A stretch of 64,000 nt of DNA, from the NCBI GenBank assembly GCA_934532985.1, contig CAKTAV010000005.1, forward strand, positions 118,715 to 182,714, read 5' to 3'. A program made the translations under genes and the position numbers. The notes under the pieces were generated by a model. It was not told where the DNA came from, made no database searches, and saw only the letters and a list, made by a program, of their open reading frames with translations. This document shows positions 1 to 7,117 of this stretch, in pieces. The stretch is from an uncultured Butyricicoccus sp. GTDB taxonomy: Bacteria; Bacillota; Clostridia; Oscillospirales; Butyricicoccaceae. Each line of letters starts with the position of its first letter. Within the stretch, counting starts at the first letter, position 1.

Positions 1-60
1 CAAACAGATTTGGCTATTTCTTGTAATAAAGATGGTGAAATTTCGTAACGGATGGAACAT

Positions 61-87
61 AAAAAAGCGGCACGCAAAACGTGCCGC
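61..87 (-). terminator. Rho-independent terminator behind the recQ / small peptide unit
   Basis: On the minus strand an 8-bp GC stem (CGTGCCGC... at 67-74 paired with 80-87) with a 5-base loop is followed by six T residues. It lies 18 bases after the stop of the 34-residue peptide gene and would end the transcript carrying recQ and that peptide. Confidence 0.8.
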
Positions 88-104
88 CTTTTCGTTGGAC
101 AATC

Positions 105-209
105 TTACTGCTGCTTGATCAGCGACAGAACACCCAGCGTCAGTGTTGCTGCACCGAGCAAGATGACCGTGCCGCCGACGGCAATGGTTCCAATGCTCAA
201 ACCTTTCAT
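105..209 (-). CDS. 34-residue hydrophobic membrane peptide, unknown function
   Basis: A short reading frame encodes 34 residues starting MKGLSIGTIAVGG and ending LSLIKQQ. Residues 5 to 30 form one uninterrupted hydrophobic Gly/Ala/Ile/Val/Leu/Thr segment, with a Lys near each end, so it should be a single-span membrane peptide. An AGGAGG ribosome site lies 6 bases before the ATG, a TAA stop follows, and a hairpin terminator is 18 bases downstream. It sits 55 bases after recQ on the same strand and may share its transcript. No function is recognised. A toxin-like or membrane-associated regulatory peptide is possible, but no antisense RNA partner is evident. Confidence 0.65.
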   Translation of the reverse strand: MKGLSIGTIAVGGTVILLGAATLTLGVLSLIKQQ

Positions 210-264
210 GATAGTATCCTCCTGTTTGATGGTATCTCTAGTATAGCACAGGCAGTGGGATATT

Positions 265-2070
265 TCACTCTGTTTTTGTCCCGTCTGCGATTTGGTCGAG
301 AATTTTTTGACCGTACCGCCGGAGCTTGGCGGTATTGACGCCGGAGATGGAAAATAATTTGCCCTCGCTTGTCGGGCGGGTTTGGCAGATGGTTTCCAGT
401 GCGGCGTCCGTCAGCAGGGTGGCGGGCGGCACGCCCTGCCGCGTGGCGAGCTGCCGCCGCAGCGCACAGAGCGACTGATATAGCAATGGATCGACGGAAT
501 GTCCGGCAGCGCGCCGCTCGCGGATGTTGTGAATGCCGGCGGCGCGGACGTTCATCACAACGGGTTCGTTTTGAAACAGCACCCGCTTAGCGTCGGCACA
601 CAGACGAAGTGTGCCGGTGTCGCTTTCCTGCAAGTACTGCCGATGAATGAGGTGGGCGGTCAATGCGGACAGTTCCTCGTCGGATGTATTCGGCAGAAGG
701 CCGAACGTAGAGAGGGAATCCCAATGATTGCGCTGGATGAGTAGCGTCTGCTTGCCCTGCAAGATTGCGTGAATGGTGTCCGCATCCGCCAGCTCCTTGA
801 CTCGGTAGACGCAGGAGAGTAGCTTCTGTGCCTCGACCGTCACGTCTTTCGCTTGGCTGGCGGCGGCGCAGTTGCAGCAGTGTCCACAGAAATCCGCGGT
901 GCGCTCGCCGAAATAATCCAGAATGTGCGCGCGCAGGCAGCGATCCGACAGCGCATACTGACGTATCTTTTGCAGACGGCGAGATTTCTCTAACCGAAGC
1001 TGCATGACTTCCTCGTCGGTCAGCGCGGGATTGTCCGGATCGCGCTGAATAAAAAATTCCTGCAAGGAAAAATCCTTTTCGGAAAACAGCAGCAGGCAGT
1101 GGGCGGGCGCGCCGTCGCGTCCGGCTCGGCCCGCCTCCTGATAGTAATTTTCTATATCAGCGGGCATTTGATAGTGCAGGACAAAGCGCACGTTGGGCTT
1201 GTTAATGCCCATGCCAAAGGCGTTGGTAGCGCACAGCACAGAGATTTGGTCGTGCAGGAAGGCGGTTTGGCTTTCGCTGCGTGCCTCGGCGCTCATTCCG
1301 GCGTGATAGGCCAGCGTCGCGATGCCGTTTTCGGTGAGCAGACGCGCGGTGTGCTCGGCGGCTTTGCGCGTGGCGCAGTAGACAATGCCGGGAAAGGCAG
1401 ACTGCTGTTTGACAAAGCGCAGCAGGGCGGCATCTTTGTCATCGGCGTGCAGCACGTCAAAATAGAGATTGGGGCGGTCAAAGCTGGTTACGACCTGCTC
1501 GGGCTGCTGCAAATGCAGACAGGCGGCGATATCGCGCCGCACGCGGATCGTTGCCGTTGCGGTGAACGCTGCGACGATCGGGCGGGGCGACAGAGTTTCA
1601 ATCACCGTTGGAATGCGGCGATAGTTCGGACGAAAGTCATGTCCCCATTGGGAGATACAATGCGCTTCGTCTACCACGACAAGAGAGATCGGCAGCTGCT
1701 GCAAAAAGCCGGCGTTGGTGAGCCGCTCGGGCGCGATATAAATTAGCTTACAGCGTCCCTCGTGGATGAGCTGCATGGACTGGATGTAATCCTCGCGGCT
1801 GGTGGCGCTGTGCAGACAGCAGGCGGGAATTCCGGCGCGTTGCAGCGCGATGACCTGATCATTCATCAGGGAAATCAGTGGAGAGAGCACCAGCGTCAGT
1901 CCGGGCAGCAGCAGCGCGGGGAGCTGATAACACAGCGATTTTCCCGCGCCGGTCGGTAAAATACCCAGTGCATCCCGTTTGGATAAAATGGCGTCAATCA
2001 GACGCAGCTGACCGGGACGGAAGGACGTGTATCCGAAGGTTTCTTGTAAAATGCGGTAACGAATGTCCAT
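265..2070 (-). CDS. recQ: RecQ-family ATP-dependent DNA helicase
   Basis: A 601-residue superfamily 2 helicase that unwinds DNA 3' to 5' in recombination and fork repair. The Walker A motif (TGAGKS, about residue 40), the DEAH box (VVVDEAH, about 130), the SAT-like FTATAT motif and the QEAGRAGRDG motif VI are all present. A four-cysteine zinc module (DFCGHCCNC) and a C-terminal HRDC-like region (last 80 residues) complete the RecQ order. Length is typical for short bacterial RecQ proteins. An AGGAG site precedes the ATG. The gene faces away from the malic enzyme gene and is followed by a small peptide gene on the same strand. Confidence 0.95.
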   Translation of the reverse strand: MDIRYRILQETFGYTSFRPGQLRLIDAILSKRDALGILPTGAGKSLCYQLPALLLPGLTLVLSPLISLMNDQVIALQRAGIPACCLHSATSREDYIQSMQLIHEGRCKLIYIAPERLTNAGFLQQLPISLVVVDEAHCISQWGHDFRPNYRRIPTVIETLSPRPIVAAFTATATIRVRRDIAACLHLQQPEQVVTSFDRPNLYFDVLHADDKDAALLRFVKQQSAFPGIVYCATRKAAEHTARLLTENGIATLAYHAGMSAEARSESQTAFLHDQISVLCATNAFGMGINKPNVRFVLHYQMPADIENYYQEAGRAGRDGAPAHCLLLFSEKDFSLQEFFIQRDPDNPALTDEEVMQLRLEKSRRLQKIRQYALSDRCLRAHILDYFGERTADFCGHCCNCAAASQAKDVTVEAQKLLSCVYRVKELADADTIHAILQGKQTLLIQRNHWDSLSTFGLLPNTSDEELSALTAHLIHRQYLQESDTGTLRLCADAKRVLFQNEPVVMNVRAAGIHNIRERRAAGHSVDPLLYQSLCALRRQLATRQGVPPATLLTDAALETICQTRPTSEGKLFSISGVNTAKLRRYGQKILDQIADGTKTE

Positions 2071-2143
2071 AAAGCGTGTACTCCTAATCGGTAAATAGAC
2101 CTGAGACTAGTATGCCATAGCGGAGGGAAAAGTGCAATTGAAA

Positions 2144-2177
2144 GAAAAACTCCGGACGAATTCGTCCGGAGTTTTTC
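2144..2177. terminator. Perfect 34-base palindrome, bidirectional terminator-like
   Basis: Two 17-base arms (GAAAAACTCCGGACGAA and its exact complement) meet without a loop. The GC core is flanked by A5 and T5, so on either strand it reads as a stem followed by a U run. There is no gene immediately upstream on either strand that needs terminating: recQ starts at 2070 and reads away. It may therefore end an unrecognised RNA. Confidence 0.6.
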
Positions 2178-2274
2178 CTGAGTAAAAATGAAAGAAGTAA
2201 AAAATGAAAAGATTAAATGAAAAAAGAAAAAAAGTATGAAAACTGTTACGGAATAACAGAGATTTGGTAGTCTG

Positions 2275-2341
2275 CTCGCCGTTCAGCAGAACAATGCACC
2301 GCCACACGAACGGCGAGACAGTGATAGGCGCGATGCACTGT
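2275..2341. other. Tandem hairpins in the recQ-malic enzyme intergenic region
   Basis: The 545-base gap between recQ and the malic enzyme gene has no convincing coding frame. It holds two adjacent stems: CTCGCCGTTC (2275-2284) pairs exactly with 2308-2317, and ACAGTG (2318-2323) pairs with CACTGT (2336-2341). The rest of the gap is AT-rich apart from the palindrome at 2144 and the promoter at 2504. A small RNA is possible; no known family is recognised. Confidence 0.4.
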
Positions 2342-2503
2342 TTACGATGGTTTTATGATAACGGATAAATATGAAGGAAATTCAGCGCAACAGTAAAGAA
2401 ATTGTGAGAAGTTTATGAATAATTCGTTAAAATGAGAAAATTGTTTGTCGAATGTGCGGAATAGACAAAAAATGAGGTTTTTGAAGAAGTTTTGAAAAAG
2501 GAT

Positions 2504-2532
2504 TTGTATTTCCAAACGACGGATGGTACAAT
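2504..2532 (+). promoter_or_regulatory. SigA-type promoter for malic enzyme
   Basis: TTGTAT and TACAAT are separated by 17 bases and lie about 83 bases ahead of the malic enzyme start codon. Confidence 0.6.
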
Positions 2533-2614
2533 AAAACAAGTATTATTTTACTGAAAAAATAGAATGCTGTATGTCTGCCTCGGCGTGATGAGGTGTGATT
2601 GTAGGAGGACTATC

Positions 2615-3787
2615 ATGGATCTGAAAGAGAAAGCATTGCAGGCTCACCGAGAATGGGAGGGCAAGATTGAGGTCATTGCCCGCTGTGAGGTAAAAAACGC
2701 AGAGGATTTGTCTATTGCCTATACTCCGGGCGTTGCACAGCCGTGTCTGGAGATTGAGAAGGATGTCGATCTGAGCTATACCTATACCCGCCGAAGCAAT
2801 CTGGTTGCGGTTATCACGGACGGCTCGGCCGTACTTGGTCTGGGTGACATTGGTCCGGAGGCCGGTATGCCGGTTATGGAGGGCAAGTGCGCGCTGTTTA
2901 AGGCATTTGGCGATGTGGACGCCTTCCCGCTGTGCATCAAGACCAAGGACGTCGATGAATTTGTCGATACCGTATACAATATCAGCGGTTCGTTCGGCGG
3001 CATCAATCTGGAGGACATCAGCGCGCCGCGTTGCTTTGAGATTGAGCGCAAGTTGAAGGAGCGCTGCGATATTCCGATCTTCCACGATGACCAGCACGGC
3101 ACGGCGATTTGCTGTGCAGCGGCGATGATTAATGCCTGCCGTCTGACCGGACGCCGTCTGGAGGATCTGCGCATGGTAGTCAACGGCGCGGGTGCAGCGG
3201 CAACGGCAGTCATTCGCCTGCTGCTGAAGATGGGTATCAAGGAAGTCATCGCCTGCAACCGCGGCGGCGTTATCTATGAGGGTCGTGAGAATCTGACCGA
3301 CGCACAAAAGGAGCTGGCGAAGATCACGAATCCGGAGAAGCGTCACGGTACGCTGGCGGACGTCATTGTCGGCGCGGATGTATTCTTCGGACTGTCGGCA
3401 CCGGGTGTGTTGACCAAGGAGATGGTAGCGTCGATGGCGCCGAATCCGATGGTTCTGGCAATGGCGAATCCGGTTCCGGAAATCATGCCGGAGGACGCGC
3501 TGGCAGCGGGCGCTGCGGTCATCGGTACAGGTCGCTCGGACTACCCGAACCAGATCAACAATGTACTGGCATTCCCGGGCGTATTCCGCGGTGCGCTGGA
3601 TGTGCGTGCATCCGACATCAATGAGGAAATGAAGATTGCGGCGGCGTATGCCATTGCCGGCCTGATCTCGGACGAGGAGCTGAGCGCTGAGTACATCATT
3701 CCAAAGGCGTTTGATCCGCGCGTTAAGGATACGGTCGCACAGGCGGTTGCTAAGGCGGCACGTGAGAGCGGCGTAGCGCGCATTTAA
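2615..3787 (+). CDS. NAD(P)-dependent malic enzyme
   Basis: A 390-residue malic enzyme that oxidatively decarboxylates malate to pyruvate, linking C4 acids to pyruvate and reducing power. The N-terminal SIAYTPGVAQPC segment, the KCALFKAFGDVDAFP substrate region and the Rossmann motif NGAGAAATA (about residue 190) match the short bacterial type without a phosphotransacetylase domain. The start at 2615 is chosen because AGGAGG lies 7 bases before it. An in-frame start 51 bases earlier lacks such a site. It has its own promoter and terminator and so appears monocistronic. Cofactor preference cannot be read reliably. Confidence 0.93.
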   Translation: MDLKEKALQAHREWEGKIEVIARCEVKNAEDLSIAYTPGVAQPCLEIEKDVDLSYTYTRRSNLVAVITDGSAVLGLGDIGPEAGMPVMEGKCALFKAFGDVDAFPLCIKTKDVDEFVDTVYNISGSFGGINLEDISAPRCFEIERKLKERCDIPIFHDDQHGTAICCAAAMINACRLTGRRLEDLRMVVNGAGAAATAVIRLLLKMGIKEVIACNRGGVIYEGRENLTDAQKELAKITNPEKRHGTLADVIVGADVFFGLSAPGVLTKEMVASMAPNPMVLAMANPVPEIMPEDALAAGAAVIGTGRSDYPNQINNVLAFPGVFRGALDVRASDINEEMKIAAAYAIAGLISDEELSAEYIIPKAFDPRVKDTVAQAVAKAARESGVARI

Positions 3788-3805
3788 ATCATAGAAAAAA
3801 GCGAT

Positions 3806-3843
3806 GAGCGGAGAGAATCTATTACTCTCTCCGCTCATTCTTT
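3806..3843. terminator. Terminator between malic enzyme and HxlR genes
   Basis: GAGCGGAGAG at 3806-3815 pairs with CTCTCCGCTC at 3827-3836 and is followed by ATTCTTTAT. It lies between two convergent genes. An A run on the other side (AGAAAAAAGCG) suggests it also serves the minus strand. Confidence 0.75.
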
Positions 3844-4189
3844 ATGTTTCCTTATCATCCTTGTGCTCTATGCCCCATTCACAAATAGCGCTTAGAATCG
3901 GGATGAGAGATTTTCCACGCTCTGTCAGGCTGTATTCTACCTTGGGTGGAATTTGCGGATACTCTTCGCGGTGAATGAGTCGATCCGCCTCCAACTCTTT
4001 GAGCGTTGCGCTGAGTGTCTTATAGGAGATGCCGGCGATGTAGCGTTTGAGTTCATTAAATCGGACGACCTCAAATTCCATCAGCGCATAGAGAATGGGC
4101 ATTTTATATTTTCCGTTGATGACGGAAAGCGTATGGCCAAAGACGGAGGAGCAATATTTGCTGTGGTCAATCGATGGGATATCGTTCAT
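3842..4189 (-). CDS. HxlR-family winged-helix transcriptional regulator
   Basis: A 115-residue DNA-binding protein of the HxlR/YodB type. The early Cys (KYCSSVFGHTLSVINGKYK), the helix segment RFNELKRYIAGISYKTLSATLKEL and the wing region YSLTERGKSLIPIL are all present. Family members often sense electrophiles or disulfide stress through the N-terminal Cys. The start at 4189 is chosen for its AAGGAGA site; longer frames lack one. It is divergent from a flavin reductase gene, with a symmetric operator between them, so it probably represses that gene and itself. Confidence 0.9.
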   Translation of the reverse strand: MNDIPSIDHSKYCSSVFGHTLSVINGKYKMPILYALMEFEVVRFNELKRYIAGISYKTLSATLKELEADRLIHREEYPQIPPKVEYSLTERGKSLIPILSAICEWGIEHKDDKET

Positions 4190-4210
4190 AAGGGACACTC
4201 TCCTTTGGGT

Positions 4211-4256
4211 AAGTATCTTACGTTTGGTATGGTATATTACCAAAATGTGCGTACTT
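4211..4256. promoter_or_regulatory. Double inverted-repeat operator for the HxlR-type regulator
   Basis: An inner pair TTTGGTA (4223-4229) / TACCAAA (4238-4244) and an outer pair AAGTA (4211-4215) / TACTT (4252-4256) share exactly the same centre (4233.5). The outer right arm overlaps the -35 box of the reductase promoter, so binding should block transcription of the reductase and probably of the regulator. Confidence 0.65.
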
Positions 4257-4282
4257 GCTATTTTGTCTCCACATGCTATGAT
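4255..4282 (+). promoter_or_regulatory. Promoter for the flavin reductase gene
   Basis: TTGCTA and TATGAT are separated by 16 bases. The -35 element overlaps the right outer arm of the inverted-repeat operator. Confidence 0.5.
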
Positions 4283-4337
4283 TATACTATACTATGTAAC
4301 AAAGAACAACATTTAGGATGAAATAGGAGTGATTTTT

Positions 4338-4880
4338 GTGAGTAAATTGATCGTATTGACGGGCAGCCCGCGCAAAAAGGGCAACAGCAGCACGATGGCG
4401 GCGGCCTTTGTACAGGAGGCAGAGCGGCTGGGACACACGGTGCAGGTCATCGACTCGTATCAGCTGGAGATCGGAGGATGTCATGACTGCCGCCGCTGTT
4501 ATGCGACAGGCAAGGCGTGTGCGTTTGACGACGATTTTAACACGATTGCGCAGGATATTTTGGAGGCGGACGGCATTGTCTTTGCCCTGCCGGTGTACTG
4601 GTATTCCATTCCGGCGAAGCTCAAGGCGATTATCGACAAATTTGTCTGTTATGTGACGGCGAAGCAGCCGATTGACGGTAAGAAATGGGGTCTGATTTGC
4701 TGCTGCGCCGATGAAATTCCGGAAGTGCCGGAGGAAGTATGTCAGTCGCTGCGGCGCAGCACGAACCTGCTGGGTTGGACGAACGTTGGAAATGTATTGA
4801 TGACCGGTCTGAACGCTGTGGGCGATGTGGAGCATTCCGACGGCTGTGCCCGCGCCGTAGAGCTGGCGGGGAAATTCTAA
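4338..4880 (+). CDS. NAD(P)H-dependent FMN reductase / flavodoxin-fold iron-sulfur flavoprotein
   Basis: A 180-residue flavodoxin-fold oxidoreductase. The phosphate-binding loop GSPRKKGNSSTM is at residue 9 onward, and the middle segment GGCHDCRRCYATGKAC carries the clustered cysteines typical of the iron-sulfur flavoprotein group. ALPVYWYSIPAKLKAIIDKF is the family's flavin/dimer region. The likely start is GTG at 4338, 8 bases after AGGAG. A second in-frame GTG at 4329 falls inside that ribosome site. Divergence from an HxlR regulator suggests induction by quinones or other electrophiles; the substrate is unknown. Confidence 0.88.
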   Translation: MSKLIVLTGSPRKKGNSSTMAAAFVQEAERLGHTVQVIDSYQLEIGGCHDCRRCYATGKACAFDDDFNTIAQDILEADGIVFALPVYWYSIPAKLKAIIDKFVCYVTAKQPIDGKKWGLICCCADEIPEVPEEVCQSLRRSTNLLGWTNVGNVLMTGLNAVGDVEHSDGCARAVELAGKF

Positions 4881-4888
4881 TAACAACT

Positions 4889-4918
4889 GGGTCTGCTGCA
4901 TTTTGCAGCAGACCTTTT
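4889..4918 (+). terminator. Terminator after flavin reductase
   Basis: GGTCTGCTGCA pairs with TGCAGCAGACC around a TTT loop, followed by TTTTT. The stem sequence is nearly the same as the terminators at 49496, 53690 and 58400. Confidence 0.9.
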
Positions 4919-5198
4919 TCTGTGCATACAGAAAAAGATAAAAATGTCCCCAAATGATACGATGCGGACATAATTACAATAGAAAGAAATTTGCTGGGTG
5001 ATTTTCAGCATTTGTATAAAAAATAACTTTAGTATACAATGTCACATTCGTCGATTTTTTGCGATGATATAAGAGTGTGTAATACTCGTTTGCGTAAAAC
5101 AAGGCTGATTGCTTTCGATATGTTGCAGCGAATAGAAGGAGAAGATATTGGGAACGTAGCGCATATATGTGAGATTTGTTAAAAAAATGAAACACGTC

Positions 5199-5227
5199 TT
5201 GTCAAACGTTTTTTACTGTGCTACATT
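5199..5227 (+). promoter_or_regulatory. Promoter for the GT-C-like membrane protein
   Basis: TTGTCA and TACATT with a 17-base spacer lie 131 bases ahead of the start at 5359. The rest of the 478-base gap (4881-5358) holds only the preceding terminator and AT-rich sequence; I see no gene in it. Confidence 0.55.
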
Positions 5228-5358
5228 AGTAAATGGTATTTTTGTTTGCTCGTCACTGCGCAGCCAAAAACGGGGGATTGTTTTGCATGCGCATTTCTGA
5301 TGGAGGATGGAAAATAGTCTGCGGGTGAACAATGACATTCGGGGGAGTGGAATAACCT

Positions 5359-6960
5359 ATGGAAAAATTAAAAAAAGCTCGGCTGGGACTGAGCTGTTTT
5401 GCCGAGAATGGCATTGTCATTTTGGCGGCGGCGGTTTTGTGTATGCTGAGTGTGCTGTGCTTTGTGCAGCATGCGTATATGCCGATGCAAGGCAACGAGC
5501 ATATGATGTATTTCCGAAATGGAAAAACATTCTATGTGCTGCTGATTGCGGCAACTGTTGTCCTCGGTGGGCTGCTTGCCCTGATTGCACGGGTTTCCGT
5601 CCGTGTGTCGGATCGGAAGATGTACGTTGTTTTTGCGGTATTGTATCTGCTTGCGGGATGTTATTTGGTGTTTAATGTCCACACGGTGCTGCGGGCGGAT
5701 GCCAAGATGGTATTTCGCACGGCGCTGCGCTTTCAGGAGGGCAATTTCCGGTCGCTGACGGTCGGGCACTATTTCTTCAAGTATCCGCATCAGCTGGGCT
5801 TGCTGACGCTGGAACGCATTTTGATGAGATTCAGTCAGGACTGCCGCTTTTTCTTCTTCGCCTATCTTCTTATGGTCATCGCGGCCAACTTCTTTTTGTG
5901 GAAGACGACGGATCTGTGGTTCGGACACAACCACAGAATTAACTGCTTGGAACTGATATTGTCGTTTGCCTTTTTCCCGCAACTGTTCTTTACGCTGTTC
6001 TTGTACGGCACAGTGCCGGGCATGCTGCTTTTGAGCATGGCGGTTTACGGTTTTTCGCGCTATTGGGACGGCGGACGCAGGCGGTGGTTTGTGCTGGGAC
6101 TGCTGGCGATTGTTTTATCCTGCCTGATTCGCAATAACTACAGCATTGCGGCCATTGCGCTGTTTCTGCTGTTTGTCCTGCGCGGGATTCGACAGGGACG
6201 CATGCGGCAGCTGGTGCTGGCAACGATCCTGATTTTGGCAATTCCGGTTTCCACTAATCTGCTGCAAAACTTCTATCGCGCGACGACAGAGATCAATTTC
6301 GGCGAAGGCGTGCCAAAGGTAGTCTATATCACGATGGGTCTTCAGGAACCAGGACGCTACAGTCTGCGGGAATCCGGCTGGTATAACGGATATAATGACC
6401 GGTTGATCAACCAATGCGACTATGATATGGACAAGGTCGGGGAGCAGGCCAAGAAGGATTTGAAGGAACGCGTCGTGCAGATGGCAAAGTATCCGACTTA
6501 CTCTGCTCGGTTTTTCCTGCGAAAGATTCGCTCCACATGGACGGATTCGGTGTTCCAGTCGGTTTGGAGCGGCCCGATTGAGCGTCCGGACGCGTATTCC
6601 AAAACAAAGCTGCTGCGCGACTTGTATTCTGGACGAATGAGCTATCAGGCGCTGTACATGGCGGGCAGTGTGATGCTGTTTCTCATCTACTTGTTTGCAC
6701 TGCTGGCGCTGCTGATCCGGAAGTGGTGGACGAAGAGCGGATTTTCCAATCTGATGCTGTTTCCGTTTCTGTATTTTCTCGGCGGCTTTGTGTTTCATCT
6801 GTTCTGGGAGACTAAGAGCCAGTATGTCTATCCCTATGTGCTGATGCTACTGCCGATGACGGCGTATGCCATGCAGTGGTGCTGCTGTCGTATCAAACAG
6901 AGATGGGATGTGAGACGACGGAGCAAACAGTTGGACAACGGGAACAACGCAAACGAATAG
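5359..6960 (+). CDS. Polytopic membrane protein, GT-C glycosyltransferase-like
   Basis: A 533-residue integral membrane protein with about ten or more hydrophobic spans. The loop after the second or third span (HTVLRADAKMVFRTALRFQ, then GHYFFKYPHQLGLL) sits where GT-C enzymes such as the PMT/ArnT group place catalytic acidic residues. The C-terminus is strongly basic (RRRSKQ). GT-C enzymes move sugars from polyprenyl carriers onto lipids, proteins or wall polymers outside the membrane; assignment here is by architecture only. A GGGGGAGTGG site precedes the ATG. The gene stands alone between its own promoter and a terminator. Confidence 0.6.
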   Translation: MEKLKKARLGLSCFAENGIVILAAAVLCMLSVLCFVQHAYMPMQGNEHMMYFRNGKTFYVLLIAATVVLGGLLALIARVSVRVSDRKMYVVFAVLYLLAGCYLVFNVHTVLRADAKMVFRTALRFQEGNFRSLTVGHYFFKYPHQLGLLTLERILMRFSQDCRFFFFAYLLMVIAANFFLWKTTDLWFGHNHRINCLELILSFAFFPQLFFTLFLYGTVPGMLLLSMAVYGFSRYWDGGRRRWFVLGLLAIVLSCLIRNNYSIAAIALFLLFVLRGIRQGRMRQLVLATILILAIPVSTNLLQNFYRATTEINFGEGVPKVVYITMGLQEPGRYSLRESGWYNGYNDRLINQCDYDMDKVGEQAKKDLKERVVQMAKYPTYSARFFLRKIRSTWTDSVFQSVWSGPIERPDAYSKTKLLRDLYSGRMSYQALYMAGSVMLFLIYLFALLALLIRKWWTKSGFSNLMLFPFLYFLGGFVFHLFWETKSQYVYPYVLMLLPMTAYAMQWCCCRIKQRWDVRRRSKQLDNGNNANE

Positions 6961-6972
6961 AGATTACAAAAT

Positions 6973-7014
6973 CAGCTCGAAGACTTCCGGTAAGCGGAGG
7001 TGTTCGGGCTTTTT
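6973..7014 (+). terminator. Imperfect terminator after membrane protein gene
   Basis: GCTCGAAGACTTCCG and GCGGAGGTGTTCGGGC form an interrupted stem followed by TTTTTT. Confidence 0.65.
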
Positions 7015-7117
7015 TGCCGTCTGGCGGTGGGAGCACAGGTATTTTATTATGACATCTGGTATTTTTGCGGAAAATCCTTTATAATACAATTATCTGGGCT
7101 TATTAGGAGGAATTGTT

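Noticed and set aside
2543..3838. 431-codon frame antisense to malic enzyme
   Set aside because: Shadow frame; it also runs through the malic enzyme terminator and ribosome site.
7021..7117. polA promoter
   Set aside because: TATAAT at 7080-7085 is clear, but no acceptable -35 box sits 16-18 bases upstream, so it is not listed as a feature.
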